From an uncultured Granulosicoccaceae bacterium (GTDB lineage Bacteria > Pseudomonadota > Gammaproteobacteria > Granulosicoccales > Granulosicoccaceae): 64,000 nucleotides of DNA. A program made the position numbers and the translations under genes. How positions within the stretch are numbered: the first letter of the stretch is position 1; each line of letters starts with the position of its first letter. The stretch is taken from assembly GCA_937998875.1 (NCBI GenBank), contig CALLBO010000024.1:1-64000 (forward strand), in the 5' to 3' direction. The notes below the pieces were generated by a model. The model saw only the letters and a list, made by a program, of their open reading frames with translations, was not told where the DNA came from and did no database searches. This document shows, piece by piece, positions 38,986 to 47,056 of this stretch.

Positions 38986-39876
38986 TTGAACGACGCCATC
39001 ATCAAAACCTCCATTAAATCTCTCCCGTTGCTGCAACGCGGCAAAGTGCGCGACGTATACGCCGTAGGTGACGATCACTTGTTAATGATCGCAACCGACA
39101 GGCTTTCTGCTTTTGATGTGGTGTTACCGGAACCGCTGCCAGGCAAAGGCAAAATCCTCACGCAGGTCGCGCTCTTCTGGTTCGAGCAAATGGCCGATAT
39201 CATTCCGAATCATTTGAGTGACCTTTCCCTTGAAAGCGTGCTGCCGGACGCACAAGAGTTTGCCCAGGCAAAAGACCGCAGCATGCTGGTAAAGCGGCTT
39301 GAACCGTTACCGGTCGAAGCCGTTGTTCGAGGTTACCTTATAGGTTCAGGGTGGAAAGACTACCAACAAACCGGCAGTGTCTGCGGTGTTGAGCTACCAG
39401 CCAACATGGAAATGGCACAACAGATAGAACCCGCCATCTTTACCCCTGCCACCAAAGCGGAAGTTGGTGATCATGATATCAATATAAGCTTTAAAGAGAT
39501 GACCAACATCATCGGACCTGAACTGGCTGAGCAGGTTAGATCAATCAGCCAGACTATCTATCAACGTGCTTCGGCTCATTGTAAACAAAGAGGCATCATA
39601 CTCGCTGATACAAAATTCGAGTTTGGATTGGATGAGCACGGCAGGTTAACCCTCATGGATGAAATACTCACTCCGGACAGTTCACGATTCTGGAACGCTG
39701 CAAGTTATACTCAAGGCCATAATCCGGAAAGCTATGACAAGCAGTTCGTCAGAGATTATCTGGAAACACTTGACTGGAATAAAACCCCACCCGGCCCAAT
39801 GCTGCCGGAAGACATTAAGAATCGCACCATGGGTCGTTACGAAGAGGCATTACGAACACTCACCAGCGACTACTAA
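38986..39876 (+). CDS. purC: SAICAR synthase, long type
   Basis: A 296-residue phosphoribosylaminoimidazole-succinocarboxamide synthase. LLQRGKVRDVYAVGDDHLLMIATDRLSAFDV is the ATP site and DEILTPDSSRFW the C-terminal signature. The length and the PLPGKGKILTQ region fit the longer yeast ADE1-like form rather than the 237-residue E. coli form. It joins aspartate to CAIR using ATP. Start is TTG at 38986. Divergent from purEK. Confidence 0.92.
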   Translation: MNDAIIKTSIKSLPLLQRGKVRDVYAVGDDHLLMIATDRLSAFDVVLPEPLPGKGKILTQVALFWFEQMADIIPNHLSDLSLESVLPDAQEFAQAKDRSMLVKRLEPLPVEAVVRGYLIGSGWKDYQQTGSVCGVELPANMEMAQQIEPAIFTPATKAEVGDHDINISFKEMTNIIGPELAEQVRSISQTIYQRASAHCKQRGIILADTKFEFGLDEHGRLTLMDEILTPDSSRFWNAASYTQGHNPESYDKQFVRDYLETLDWNKTPPGPMLPEDIKNRTMGRYEEALRTLTSDY

Positions 39877-39916
39877 ACTGTTTGGGAAGTGCGGCACATT
39901 TCATCTTCCTTTGAAC

Positions 39917-40048
39917 GTGATGGGGCTGGGACGGCGTCTCTTCATGTCGTATTGCTGTAACTGAAGCACCAGCAGAACAGTCTGTGTTGATACAATCCCT
40001 ATCAGTGACGGTTGGGGTTGGGACAGACAGAATTCTTGCCGTATTCAA
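39917..40048 (+). repeat. Diverged direct repeat after purC
   Basis: Two copies of a roughly 40-base motif lie 88 bases apart, at 39917-39956 and 40005-40048. The shared skeleton is GTGA, TGGGG(C/T)TGGGAC, about ten variable bases, then TTC-TG-CGTATT. A further hairpin at about 40059-40099 (GAGATAAGC against GGCTTTATCTC) sits before the Nudix stop and may end both transcripts. The repeats are not part of any gene seen. Confidence 0.4.
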
Positions 40049-40092
40049 TAAAAGTTATCTGAGATAAGCTCTGCTAAAAAGGGCTTTATCTC

Positions 40093-40554
40093 TCAATAAA
40101 ACTCCATCTTCGAGTTACCCAGATACTTTAACTCTGGAAACCCGTCTTCAAGATCTTGCCAAAACTCATTATTCATTACGGCTGGGAATATAGGTATTTC
40201 TATTTTCTGCAACTGTGTTTGAGAAAAGAAAGACGCTTCAGTGATGTGCTCACGTGTCGCTTCCGGAGCAGTGGTTGATATTTCTCCAGACAAATAACGA
40301 CATAAAACCCATGTTTTAATGTGTTGCTGATCTGGCTGATGAAACTGCTCCAGGTAAATTGGCTTCAGCGGTTCAACCAGCAAACCCGTTTCTTCTTTAA
40401 CTTCACGAACGGCACCCTCAGTGATACTTTCTCCGGATTCAAGGCCACCACCTGGTGCCACCCAGAAGTCATACTTTTGTTCAATGCAATGTCGGACCAG
40501 TAAGACCCGATCATCAACCACTACAATCCCCCCAGAAGATATTCGATGTTCCAC
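40093..40554 (-). CDS. Nudix hydrolase
   Basis: A 153-residue hydrolase with a complete Nudix box at about residues 35-57: GGGLESGESITEGAVREVKEETG (G-x5-E-x7-REVKEE-x-G). The family cleaves nucleoside diphosphates linked to another group. No substrate can be named. It stands between purC and an NTF2-like gene. Confidence 0.88.
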   Translation of the reverse strand: MEHRISSGGIVVVDDRVLLVRHCIEQKYDFWVAPGGGLESGESITEGAVREVKEETGLLVEPLKPIYLEQFHQPDQQHIKTWVLCRYLSGEISTTAPEATREHITEASFFSQTQLQKIEIPIFPAVMNNEFWQDLEDGFPELKYLGNSKMEFY

Positions 40555-40604
40555 TAGTTACTCCAATCAACCGTAATAAGGATTTAACAGGGACACCAAT
40601 TGCG

Positions 40605-40994
40605 TCATTTAGGCGCAAACGAAGACCGCACCTTTGCAGCCCACACACCATTGATATTAATGATTACCCAAAGCGATCTGAAGCGGGTAATAAGCTCATC
40701 GTTGGTATCATAGCGGAGAATTTCAGCATCCAGATGCACCTTTTCTACTGAAGCATCCATCACCTTAATGTCTTCGAAGACTGAGCGCTTCCAACCTGAC
40801 CCCGCACGGGCCAAAAAATCATCAAAGTAGTGTTGCGGTGTCTCCCAGGTCTTCCAGTTCGTGCCGCTTAATCGGTGATGGGGAAAGTGCAACGTAATTG
40901 CCAGCGCTTGCGCGTCTTTTTGGTTCAGCGCCGCGATATGCGCACCCATTACTGCCAAGGCAGCAGAAACAGAGTCAGGGTAGGTTCTTTTCAT
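40605..40994 (-). CDS. SnoaL/NTF2-like protein
   Basis: A 129-residue protein with the small alpha-beta barrel pattern of the SnoaL/NTF2 superfamily: an N-terminal helix (ALAVMGAHIAALNQKDAQALAI) then strands with FPHHRLSG, ending RFRSLWVIININGVWAAKVRSSF. Such folds include isomerases, hydratases and plain binding proteins, so no function is assigned. It sits 50 bases upstream of the Nudix gene on the same strand. Confidence 0.65.
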   Translation of the reverse strand: MKRTYPDSVSAALAVMGAHIAALNQKDAQALAITLHFPHHRLSGTNWKTWETPQHYFDDFLARAGSGWKRSVFEDIKVMDASVEKVHLDAEILRYDTNDELITRFRSLWVIININGVWAAKVRSSFAPK

Positions 40995-41101
40995 TTACGC
41001 AGAATCCCTACAATGGTTCAAGGTTGGGGCCGGTAACGCGACAGGAGTTGGTCAACATGTTCAAGTGTATAATAAATATAAATCTATAGAAGGCGCTGTT
41101 G

Positions 41102-41347
41102 ATGGGCATCCTAGTCAGGCTGATCGTTGAATATGGTCTCAGAGTGGCAATTGTATTGCTGCTAGCGGGACTGTTGTATCTGGCCATTCGATACGTTTCA
41201 CATTCAAACGCCCGCGTGTCATCCGAATCTGAGAAACCACGATCGCGTAACAATAAAGGTCCTGTGGAGCCGGAGGTGTGCGGTATGTGCAGTGGACCAC
41301 TGGATGACAACTTGAAGTGTGAGTACTGCGGTACACGCCATCGATAA
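41102..41347 (+). CDS. Small membrane-anchored zinc-ribbon protein
   Basis: An 81-residue protein. Residues about 10-30 are a single membrane helix (LRVAIVLLLAGLLYLAIRYV), then a basic linker and a C-terminal zinc ribbon with two CxxC-type pairs (CGMCSGPL and CEYCGTRHR). Not recognised as a named family. An in-frame TTG at 41099 is another possible start. Nothing in the neighbourhood shows its role. Confidence 0.7.
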   Translation: MGILVRLIVEYGLRVAIVLLLAGLLYLAIRYVSHSNARVSSESEKPRSRNNKGPVEPEVCGMCSGPLDDNLKCEYCGTRHR

Positions 41348-41475
41348 CCTAACACTGGGTACACCCTGTCTTCTCCACTGCAAAAAATAAATTGAAAACA
41401 GGTTACGGACAAAAACAGGGCGATGTTTACCGAATTACTTTGATTTAGATATTTTACGGCGATAGGAGAACGTAC

Positions 41476-42012
41476 ATGTCACTCGAACACAACTTCCGAT
41501 TAATGGCCAAATACAACCAGTGGATGAACGATAATTTGTAAGACATTTCTTCCAGGCTACCGGCACGGGAGCTGTCCGAAGACAGGGGGGCATTCTTTGG
41601 TTCCATTTTAGGTACGCTCAACCACATATTAGTAGCAGATACAATTTGGCTTAAGCGTTTTGCTAATCATCCGAGGCATTTTACTGCGTTGAACTTTTTG
41701 ATATCAACACCGTATCCACAAGCACTTTCGGAGATTCTGTACTCTGAATTTTCTGAACTCCATCATGCACGTCAGAAAATGGATGCATCGATTGTAGAAT
41801 TAGTTCTTCAGGCAACAGATTCAGATTACAACCATCACTTGTGCTACAGCAATACCAAAGGAGATCCGCACTGCAGGAAGTTTGGATTCTTAGTACACCA
41901 TTTTTTTAATCATCAAACACATCATCGCGGGCAATTAACAGTACTTCTAAGCCAGTTAGGACTAGACTTCGGCCCTACGGATTTTCTGAATAAGATACCG
42001 GAAATGAAATAA
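41476..42012 (+). pseudogene. DinB-family gene with an internal TAA stop
   Basis: The frame from ATG 41476, with a good AGGAGA site, reads MSLEHNFRLMAKYNQWMNDN and then hits TAA at 41539-41541. It continues open and family-like for another 156 codons (DISSRLPARELSEDR, GAFFGSILGTLNHILVADTIW, and HHFFNHQTHHRGQLTVLLSQLG). The paralogue at 42043-42534 has LYSCIAGLP at the matching place, so the stop replaces a Tyr codon (one base change). DinB proteins are four-helix metal-binding enzymes, here with a His triad in TLNH and HQTHH. Translation would stop at residue 21 unless there is recoding or a sequencing error. Confidence 0.85.
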
Positions 42013-42042
42013 GGTTGATTGAATTAGTTCTAACCTACAGTT

Positions 42043-42534
42043 TTACGCTGACTCCAACGTAAGAAAAACCGGTAGATCGGTAGTTGGTGGCTTGATAGAT
42101 AATTGGTACAAAACGCCTTCAATATGGCCGCGATGATACGAAGAATGATTTACTGCGTGATGCATGATTTCGATCCTTGACAAATCTCCCGAGCCACCGC
42201 CAATGAAATTAAATCCAACCCTTTCCACGCTCTGGTCTTTACTTAGTTTAGTAAAATAATCCTCATACCAGGCATTGATTCCGCTTTGTTTCCTCCGCAG
42301 CTCATCAAACGAAATATTGATTTCCGGATTTCTTGTTTGAAGATTATGCGGCACACCAGTCAGGTGCGATTTCCATACGGTATCCATCGCATATACGTGG
42401 TGGAGAAGGCTGAGAATATTACCAAACAACATCGCTCTGTCTTTTGTAAGCTCATCGTCCGGCAAACCGGCAATACAGCTGTACAACTGATCATCAGCCC
42501 ATTGCTTATATCTTGCCAGCGTTTCTATTTCCAC
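42043..42534 (-). CDS. DinB-family metalloenzyme
   Basis: A 163-residue four-helix-bundle protein of the DinB/YfiT superfamily. RYKQWADDQLYSCIAGLPDDEL opens the fold, and the metal-binding His residues lie in LLHHVYAMD and in HAVNHSSYHRGHIEGVLYQL. Members are often thiol-dependent transferases. It is intact and convergent with the broken DinB gene. The start is GTG at 42534. Confidence 0.85.
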   Translation of the reverse strand: MEIETLARYKQWADDQLYSCIAGLPDDELTKDRAMLFGNILSLLHHVYAMDTVWKSHLTGVPHNLQTRNPEINISFDELRRKQSGINAWYEDYFTKLSKDQSVERVGFNFIGGGSGDLSRIEIMHHAVNHSSYHRGHIEGVLYQLSIKPPTTDLPVFLTLESA

Positions 42535-42689
42535 AAATTTATGCCTTTGATTATTGGGCTACTATTTCTGCCGCCCTATGTCTGCTGACCCACAACCTTT
42601 GCGAAAGCCGATTACAAGCAAACGCAGAAAACACGCATACGCCAACATGCATAACTCTTCATCCGACCGGGTGAATGGTAAAGTTTTTC

Positions 42690-43115
42690 CTAAAACGAGT
42701 ATCGAAATACATTCGTTTCTCGCTGTTTAAATCCTACTGATTTATACAAGCTGTTTGCTACTTCCCGAGAGGGACGTGATGTTAGATCTACCGTTTTAGC
42801 ACCAAGCTCCTCTGCCATTTTAACTGCCGCGTTAGTTAATCGCTTACCCACACCCCTACCCCTGGCACCTTCTACTACCACAACATCCTCAACCCAAGCC
42901 CTGTTTCCAGTAATGATAGGAAATACCACCAACGTAAGCGTACCGTAAACGACGCCATTCTCCTGCGCTAACAATAGATTAACACTTGGATTCCTTAATA
43001 TTGCTTTCAGGTCTTCTTCCGATACGGGTCCAGCCGACGCCGACAGCTCTGGCAGCAACTCATTTACAGAGTTCAGTAACTGGCCTGTGAATTCGTTTAC
43101 TTTGACTATTTCCAT
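42690..43115 (-). CDS. GNAT-family N-acetyltransferase
   Basis: A 141-residue acetyltransferase. WVEDVVVVEGARGRGVGKRLTNAAVKMAEE contains the acetyl-CoA loop (RGRGVGKRL), and SRPSREVANSLYKSVGFKQRE is the typical C-terminal part. Acceptor unknown. Stand-alone minus-strand gene. Confidence 0.87.
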   Translation of the reverse strand: MEIVKVNEFTGQLLNSVNELLPELSASAGPVSEEDLKAILRNPSVNLLLAQENGVVYGTLTLVVFPIITGNRAWVEDVVVVEGARGRGVGKRLTNAAVKMAEELGAKTVDLTSRPSREVANSLYKSVGFKQRETNVFRYSF

Positions 43116-43247
43116 TCGTCGCTCACGTTATTTCACACCGCACTAAATCATGCAGACTCCCTCAGGGGATTGTTCGTGCTATTTCAGAAGTAGACGCACA
43201 GTGCAGTGCGCCTCATGAAGTTACACCAGAACCTTTTGCTACCCCCC

Positions 43248-43949
43248 CTACACCGATCGCGTAATACCACCATCAACACGAATATTCTGCCCGGTGATAT
43301 AAGCACCGCCCTCTGACGCGAGAAAGGCAACAACACTGGCTATCTCACCCAGAGAACTGCCATAGCGACCCATCGGTACCATAGAACGGAATTCTTCTTT
43401 TTCGGGAAGGCTGTCTATGAAACCCGGGAGTACGTTATTCATGCGTATGTTCTCAGCAGCATACTGATCTGCAAACAATTTGGTAAATGCAGCTAACCCG
43501 GCACGCATTACACCAGACGTTGGAAACACCGGATTCGGTTCGAACGCTGCAAAAGTTGAAATATTGATGATCGTGCCACCGCCCTGCTTTTGCATAATTG
43601 GCGTGACCAGTCTTGATGGGCGCACGGCGTTGAGAAAGTAAACCTCCATACCCTCGTGCCAGTCTTCATCGCTTAGTTCCAGAACTGGCGCGCGAGGCCC
43701 ATGACCTGCGGAGTTGACCAACACATCTACTCGACCCCATTTTTGCATAGCTGCATCAACCAGCTTTTGCAGGTCATCAGTAGATTTATTGGTACCGGTA
43801 ATACCAACACCACCCAACTCATTTGCCAGCGCTTCACCCTTGCCGGATGAAGACAGTATCCCCACCTCGAAGCCATCAGCGGACAATGCTCTTGCGCTGT
43901 CAGCGCCCATGCCGGATCCACCAGCTGTTATCAGTGCTACTTTGGTCAT
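43248..43949 (-). CDS. Divergent SDR-family protein without catalytic Tyr-Lys
   Basis: A 233-residue short-chain dehydrogenase fold. The glycine-rich turn reads TAGGSGMG and NSAG is kept. The active-site Ser is in INIST, but the usual YxxxK is missing: the corresponding stretch is FPTSGVMRAG, with no Tyr and with Arg in place of Lys. Either the protein has lost hydride-transfer activity or it belongs to a subfamily with a different mechanism. GGAYITGQNIRVDGG ends the fold normally. It is divergent from the quinone reductase gene. Confidence 0.8.
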   Translation of the reverse strand: MTKVALITAGGSGMGADSARALSADGFEVGILSSSGKGEALANELGGVGITGTNKSTDDLQKLVDAAMQKWGRVDVLVNSAGHGPRAPVLELSDEDWHEGMEVYFLNAVRPSRLVTPIMQKQGGGTIINISTFAAFEPNPVFPTSGVMRAGLAAFTKLFADQYAAENIRMNNVLPGFIDSLPEKEEFRSMVPMGRYGSSLGEIASVVAFLASEGGAYITGQNIRVDGGITRSV

Positions 43950-44049
43950 ATGGGTTCCTCAGGGTTTGTGCAACCTGGATACTTCTGTTTTAAGAATTGA
44001 GATAAGGTTAAGGTGTACTTCTGCGGAAAGACACTTGGAGGATACGATT

Positions 44050-45024
44050 GTGCCTGAAGCGATTATCATTCGCGAGTACGGGGGATCTGACCGGTTGGTT
44101 CTTGAGAATATCGACTTGCCGGACCCGGCACCTGATGAAGTTACCGTGCAACAGACCGCGGTGGGCGTGAACTACCACGACGTCTACGTCCGCTCCGGCC
44201 TCTACAAAACCCTCGCCCTGCCAGGTATACCCGGATGTGAGGCAGCGGGAGTTATTGAAGCGGTTGGAGCAAATATCAAACACTTGAAACCGGGTGACCG
44301 GATTGCGTATGTCACAGGCAACTATGGCGCGTATACATCACACCGCACGCTGCCAGCGCAACTCGCGGTATCAGTACCGGACGATATCACCGACGAGACC
44401 TGCGCTTCCAACCTGTTGCGTGCCATGACGGTTGAAATGCTGACTGCAAAAGTCTGCCAGATCAAACCCGGTATGACGGTACTGGTTCATGCGGCGGCAG
44501 GTGGCGTAGGGCGCGTGCTCTGTCAGGCCTTGTCCAATATGGGTGCTACGGTTATTGGTACAGTAGGGTCTGCTCAAAAAGCCCGGGTGGCGGAGGATAA
44601 CGGCTGCGATCATGTTGTCTTATACCGGGAAGATGATTTCACCCACGCCGTGGCTGAGCTCACGACAAACGAAGGAGTTGATGTGGTCTATGATTCGGTA
44701 GGTGCAGATACACTCACCGGTTCTATGGAGTCATTGAAGTTGTGCGGTCACCTTGTGAACTTTGGCCAGTCTTCCGGCCCAACAGAACCTGTCGCCATGG
44801 CCACGCTCGCCGCTAAGTCACTCACTGTATCGCGACCCATCCTGTTCCACTACCTGCAAGACCCTGAACAGTACCAGGCTATCGCCGGGCGAGTAATGCA
44901 ACAGTTCCAATCCGGTATATTGAAAGCCGCCGCACCGAGCCCGGTACCGCTCAAGGATGCAAGCCGGGCACATGATACTCTTGAGAATATGACCGGTGGC
45001 GGGTCGCTCATACTAATTCCATAA
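44050..45024 (+). CDS. NADPH:quinone reductase-like enzyme (zinc-free MDR)
   Basis: A 324-residue medium-chain reductase. It opens REYGGSDRLVLENIDLP, keeps GVNYHDVYVRSGLY, and binds NADPH through HAAAGGVGRVLCQALSNMGA (near residue 148). The structural and catalytic zinc ligands of alcohol dehydrogenases are absent. It probably reduces quinones or enones. The GTG start at 44050 has a GGAGG site nine bases upstream; the longer frame extends into the divergent SDR and is rejected. It heads a run of three genes likely concerned with electrophile or aromatic intermediates. Confidence 0.87.
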   Translation: MPEAIIIREYGGSDRLVLENIDLPDPAPDEVTVQQTAVGVNYHDVYVRSGLYKTLALPGIPGCEAAGVIEAVGANIKHLKPGDRIAYVTGNYGAYTSHRTLPAQLAVSVPDDITDETCASNLLRAMTVEMLTAKVCQIKPGMTVLVHAAAGGVGRVLCQALSNMGATVIGTVGSAQKARVAEDNGCDHVVLYREDDFTHAVAELTTNEGVDVVYDSVGADTLTGSMESLKLCGHLVNFGQSSGPTEPVAMATLAAKSLTVSRPILFHYLQDPEQYQAIAGRVMQQFQSGILKAAAPSPVPLKDASRAHDTLENMTGGGSLILIP

Positions 45025-45054
45025 TTTCCGGATTCATGCATAGGAGCGTGCGTA

Positions 45055-45462
45055 ATGGCAACCACCCACATTTTCACTGATGAAGAGGTTAATGCAAACC
45101 CTGAGGTCAAAGCGGTGTTCGACGATATCCGTGCTACTCGTGGCACAGACTTCGTGAATAATATCTGGCGCGCATTGGCAGCTGATCCGCCGGGGCTCAA
45201 ACGCACATGGGAGAACGTCAAATCCCTAATGGCCTCAGAAGGCGCGATTGATCCGAAAACACGTGAGATGATTTATATTGCCGTCTCAATCGCCAACAGT
45301 TGCAGCTATTGTGTGCACTCACACACCGCCGCTGCCAAAGCCCGGGGCATGAGCGATGAAGAACACGGGGAGTTGATGCAGATTGTCGCCTTAGCCGCTT
45401 CAACTAACCATCTGGTGACCGCACTGCAAGTACCGGTCGATCCGGAATTCCAAGTGATGTAA
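45055..45462 (+). CDS. Carboxymuconolactone decarboxylase/AhpD-like protein
   Basis: A 135-residue helical protein of the AhpD/CMD superfamily. The redox motif SCSYCVHSHTAAAKARG (about residues 82-98) has CxxC followed by His three residues on, as in AhpD alkylhydroperoxidase-like proteins, and REMIYIAVSIAN precedes it. A TAGGAG site supports the ATG start. It follows the quinone reductase by 30 bases. Confidence 0.85.
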   Translation: MATTHIFTDEEVNANPEVKAVFDDIRATRGTDFVNNIWRALAADPPGLKRTWENVKSLMASEGAIDPKTREMIYIAVSIANSCSYCVHSHTAAAKARGMSDEEHGELMQIVALAASTNHLVTALQVPVDPEFQVM

Positions 45463-45505
45463 GAATGCGACACATGTGAATTAACACCTCAACAGGAGAG
45501 AAGCA

Positions 45506-46318
45506 ATGTGTGATATCTGCGTAATGAACTCAGTAAAGAGAAAAATGCTGTCGCGGCGTAGTTTCTTTAAAGCCGGTGCTGCGGGTGCGGTTGTTGCAGC
45601 TACCGGCGCTGGCTTGGCAACTCCCGCAATGGCAGCAGGCCACGGATCAATCGAAGACATGACCCATACCCTGCATGAAGATTTTCCAACCTACTTCGGC
45701 GAATCGCAATTCAGCCGCGAGCAGGTTTTTAACTACGCAGAGCATAGCTTTAACCTGCAACGCTTAACGATTAATGAGCACACCGGTACCCATATAGACG
45801 CGCCGCTGCACTTCTCAGAAGACGGTACTTCGGTAGATGAGATTCCAGTCTCCTCACTCTTTGCACCGCTGTGTGTTATCGACATTGCAGCCCGCGCAGC
45901 TGAAGATACCGATACACAGGTAACACCGGATGACCTCAAGGCCTGGATTGATACTAATGGCGAAATTCCAGATGGTGCTTGTGTGGCAATGCACTCCGGA
46001 TGGGGTACGAAAGTCGATACCGACGAATATCGTAACTTTGATGGTGAAGCACAACACTATCCGGGCTTTCACATTGAAGCGGCAGAAATGTTACTGGAAA
46101 CCGGAGCAGGATCGATAGCTGTCGATACACTCTCATTGGATTTTGGAATGTCTGCAGATTTTGCAACGCACTACGCATGGCTGCCGTCCGGACGGTTCGG
46201 CATTGAAAACCTCGCTAACCTTGACCGGGTACCAGCTGCCGGTGCTACGCTTGTTATCGGCGCACCGAAACATCGCGGTGGCACTGGTGGTCCCGCACGG
46301 ATTTTTGCAATGGTATGA
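45506..46318 (+). CDS. Exported cyclase-family (kynurenine formamidase-like) hydrolase
   Basis: A 270-residue protein with a twin-arginine signal (LSRRSFFKAGAAGAVVAATGA) preceded by an unusual MCDICVMNSVKRKM segment. The mature domain has the cyclase metal motif HTGTHIDAPLHF (near residue 96). Relatives include kynurenine formamidase and isatin hydrolase, which use Mn or Zn; the substrate is not shown. Export through Tat points to a periplasmic enzyme. It is third in the run with quinone reductase and AhpD-like genes and ends before a long hairpin. Confidence 0.85.
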   Translation: MCDICVMNSVKRKMLSRRSFFKAGAAGAVVAATGAGLATPAMAAGHGSIEDMTHTLHEDFPTYFGESQFSREQVFNYAEHSFNLQRLTINEHTGTHIDAPLHFSEDGTSVDEIPVSSLFAPLCVIDIAARAAEDTDTQVTPDDLKAWIDTNGEIPDGACVAMHSGWGTKVDTDEYRNFDGEAQHYPGFHIEAAEMLLETGAGSIAVDTLSLDFGMSADFATHYAWLPSGRFGIENLANLDRVPAAGATLVIGAPKHRGGTGGPARIFAMV

Positions 46319-46340
46319 GACAATTACGCAGCAAGTATGA

Positions 46341-46377
46341 GATTCATACTCCACACAGATATTGTGGAGTATGAATC
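46341..46377. terminator. Perfect 15-base hairpin between convergent genes
   Basis: Arms at 46341-46355 (GATTCATACTCCACA) and 46363-46377 pair perfectly around a seven-base loop. It sits between the convergent cyclase and DJ-1 genes. No T tract follows either arm, so an intrinsic terminator is not textbook; a transcript-end protector or a protein-binding site is also possible. Confidence 0.6.
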
Positions 46378-46396
46378 AGGCATTTAGATGTAAGAG

Positions 46397-47005
46397 TTAA
46401 ACAAGGCCATGCAGACGGGCAAACGGGTCAGTATCCTTATTCTCATGCCAGGTGTACTCAGACCATTTTGCAACTTTAAAAGCAGTGGCTTTGCCATGCA
46501 TTAAAGCGATGGCTCCCAGTGCCATGTCCATTCCAGCCGATACTCCTGACGACGTAATGAATGGCCCATCTTCCACCCACCGAGCCTCTCTAACCCACTC
46601 TACATTCGGCCCTTGCTCCACCACCCATGAAAAAGCTGCTTTGTTAGTAGTAGCACGCCGGCCATCCAACACACCCGCTTTTGCCAGTAGTGCGCTGCCA
46701 GTACAAACACTTAGCGTGTATTCGGCTTTGGATGAAGCGGCAGATATCCAGTTAAGAAGTGTTGTATTAGTCACTTGAGCCCGGGTGCCGGCACCGCCCG
46801 GTACAAACAGGATGTCAAATCGTTGGCCGTCATTGATTATGGTGTCCACATGAGCAGCGATACCCTGATTACTAACAACCGGGCCGGCATGCTCTGCTAC
46901 AAGCTCAAGACGATAGTCTTCCTCAAGTAACCCGAAAAATTCCATTGGCCCAAACAGATCAAGGAGTTCAAATCCGGGAAAAATCAAAGCACCGATTGTT
47001 CGCAT
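46397..47005 (-). CDS. DJ-1/PfpI family protein
   Basis: A 202-residue class I glutamine amidotransferase-like protein. The nucleophile elbow is LSVCTGSALLAKAG (Cys near residue 100), and the opening is IGALIFPGFELLDLFGPMEFF, typical of the subgroup that includes transcription-regulator sensor domains and isonitrile hydratases. No DNA-binding domain is attached. Function is unknown. Confidence 0.85.
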   Translation of the reverse strand: MRTIGALIFPGFELLDLFGPMEFFGLLEEDYRLELVAEHAGPVVSNQGIAAHVDTIINDGQRFDILFVPGGAGTRAQVTNTTLLNWISAASSKAEYTLSVCTGSALLAKAGVLDGRRATTNKAAFSWVVEQGPNVEWVREARWVEDGPFITSSGVSAGMDMALGAIALMHGKATAFKVAKWSEYTWHENKDTDPFARLHGLV

Positions 47006-47056
47006 GTCTGCCTCACCAATACTGTGGCGTTTCAGTTATAAAAAAACTTTATGGGT

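Noticed and set aside
41689-42012. A 107-residue open frame as a separate small gene
   Set aside because: It is in frame with the DinB gene and is the 3' part after the internal TAA; no separate ribosome site was seen.
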